Positions 21,297 to 21,723 of a DNA stretch of 21,723 nt are shown in pieces; position 1 is the stretch's first letter; every line of letters begins with the position of its first letter. This DNA is from SMWC01 sp964466315. GTDB lineage: Bacteria; Pseudomonadota; Gammaproteobacteria; Steroidobacterales; Rariloculaceae. The notes below the pieces were generated by a model, which worked only from the letters and a program-made list of their open reading frames with translations, had not been told where the DNA came from and made no database searches. The position numbers and the translations under genes are program-made. The DNA lies in NCBI GenBank assembly GCA_964466315.1, contig CAYXNS010000043.1:1-21723 (forward strand), read 5' to 3'.

Positions 21297-21723
21297 TCAC
21301 TCGTGAGTTTTTCGTTTGCGCCACCATGCGAGGCGTTCGGCCACGTGTTTCTCGAAGCCCTGGTCCGTGGGTTCGTACCAGATTGCGCCGCGAAGTGCTT
21401 CGGGCAGATAGGCCTGCCCCGCGGCGTGGCCGCCTTCGGCGTGGTCGTAACGATAGCCGTCGCCGTAACCCTGCTCCTTCATGAGTCGGGTCGGCGCGTT
21501 GCGGATGTGCTTGGGCACGGGCTCGGCCGGGTGTTCTCGAGCTGCCCGCTGCGCACGGCTCCAGGCCTCGTAGACGCGGTTCGACTTCGGCGCCGTCGCG
21601 AGGAAGATCACGGCCTCGACGAGTGCGAGCTCGCCTTCGGGTGAGCCGAGGAAATGGTAGGCGTCTTTGGCCGCTAATGCCAGTTGCAGCGCACGCGGGT
21701 CGGCGAGTCCGATATCCTCGGCC
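21297..21723 (-). CDS. rarA: Replication-associated recombination protein A (MgsA), C-terminal part
   Basis: C-terminal 141 residues of RarA, a cytoplasmic AAA+ ATPase that acts at stalled replication forks; the rest lies beyond the window. The visible region is the conserved tetramerisation and C-terminal domain: SEDIG-like AEDIGLADPRALQLAL, LGSPEGELALVEAVIFLATAPKSN, PVPKHIRNAPTRLMKEQGYG, YRYDHAEGGHAAGQAYLPEAL and the ending YEPTDQGFEKHVAERLAWW. The frame is open through the window edge, so GTG 21611 is internal and not the start. No lesion is seen. It is convergent with the broken mscL, with only seven bases between stop codons. Confidence 0.93.
   Translation of the reverse strand, partial: AEDIGLADPRALQLALAAKDAYHFLGSPEGELALVEAVIFLATAPKSNRVYEAWSRAQRAAREHPAEPVPKHIRNAPTRLMKEQGYGDGYRYDHAEGGHAAGQAYLPEALRGAIWYEPTDQGFEKHVAERLAWWRKRKTHE

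Overview
The window is GC-rich and densely coded on both strands. It looks like a chromosome segment of a gram-negative gammaproteobacterium, probably free-living and aerobic. Supporting this are a PQQ dehydrogenase, a diheme cytochrome c, lipoproteins with lipoboxes, a DUF481 outer-membrane protein, RarA and MscL. The exact lineage cannot be fixed from the sequence alone. There are no RNA genes, insertion sequences, CRISPR arrays or phage genes.

Layout: (1) 1-5.6 kb holds a 5'-broken PQQ-dependent dehydrogenase, a secreted NTF2-like protein, a leftover scrap of a second PQQ dehydrogenase, a translationally coupled pair of exported proteins of unknown function (minus strand), and a secreted protein joining a ricin-like beta-trefoil to two cytochrome c domains. 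(2) 5.8-8.2 kb has a LigW-like aromatic acid decarboxylase divergent from an MFS transporter. (3) 8.3-15.6 kb has four exported DUF6152-type paralogues interleaved with an exported metallo-beta-lactamase-fold hydrolase and a Rossmann-fold protein carrying a twin-arginine-like export signal. (4) 15.6-21.7 kb holds a stand-alone RIC-type hemerythrin domain, an M3 lipoprotein peptidase, a hypoxanthine-DNA glycosylase, a nuclease-like gene without a start, a DUF481 protein, a broken mscL and the C-terminal part of rarA.

Working hypothesis: the left two thirds is a periplasmic oxidation and metal-handling module. The quinoprotein would oxidise a substrate and pass electrons to the diheme cytochrome. 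The four DUF6152 proteins each mature to a His-His N-terminus and keep a conserved NPH histidine, which could form a histidine-brace-like copper site. Three proteins of two unrelated families also carry Gly/Met-rich loops. The decarboxylase and MFS transporter would deal with an aromatic acid in the cytoplasm. This is inference from motifs and context.

A second theme is gene decay. There is a stop inside conserved quinoprotein sequence, a DUF6152 gene whose natural start reads ATA, a membrane-protein gene with a frameshift plus a Trp-to-stop change, an mscL with a nonsense codon plus an internal deletion, a nuclease-like gene without a start, and three short coding remnants. The mscL deletion argues for real erosion, but single-base lesions could be sequencing errors until read support is checked.
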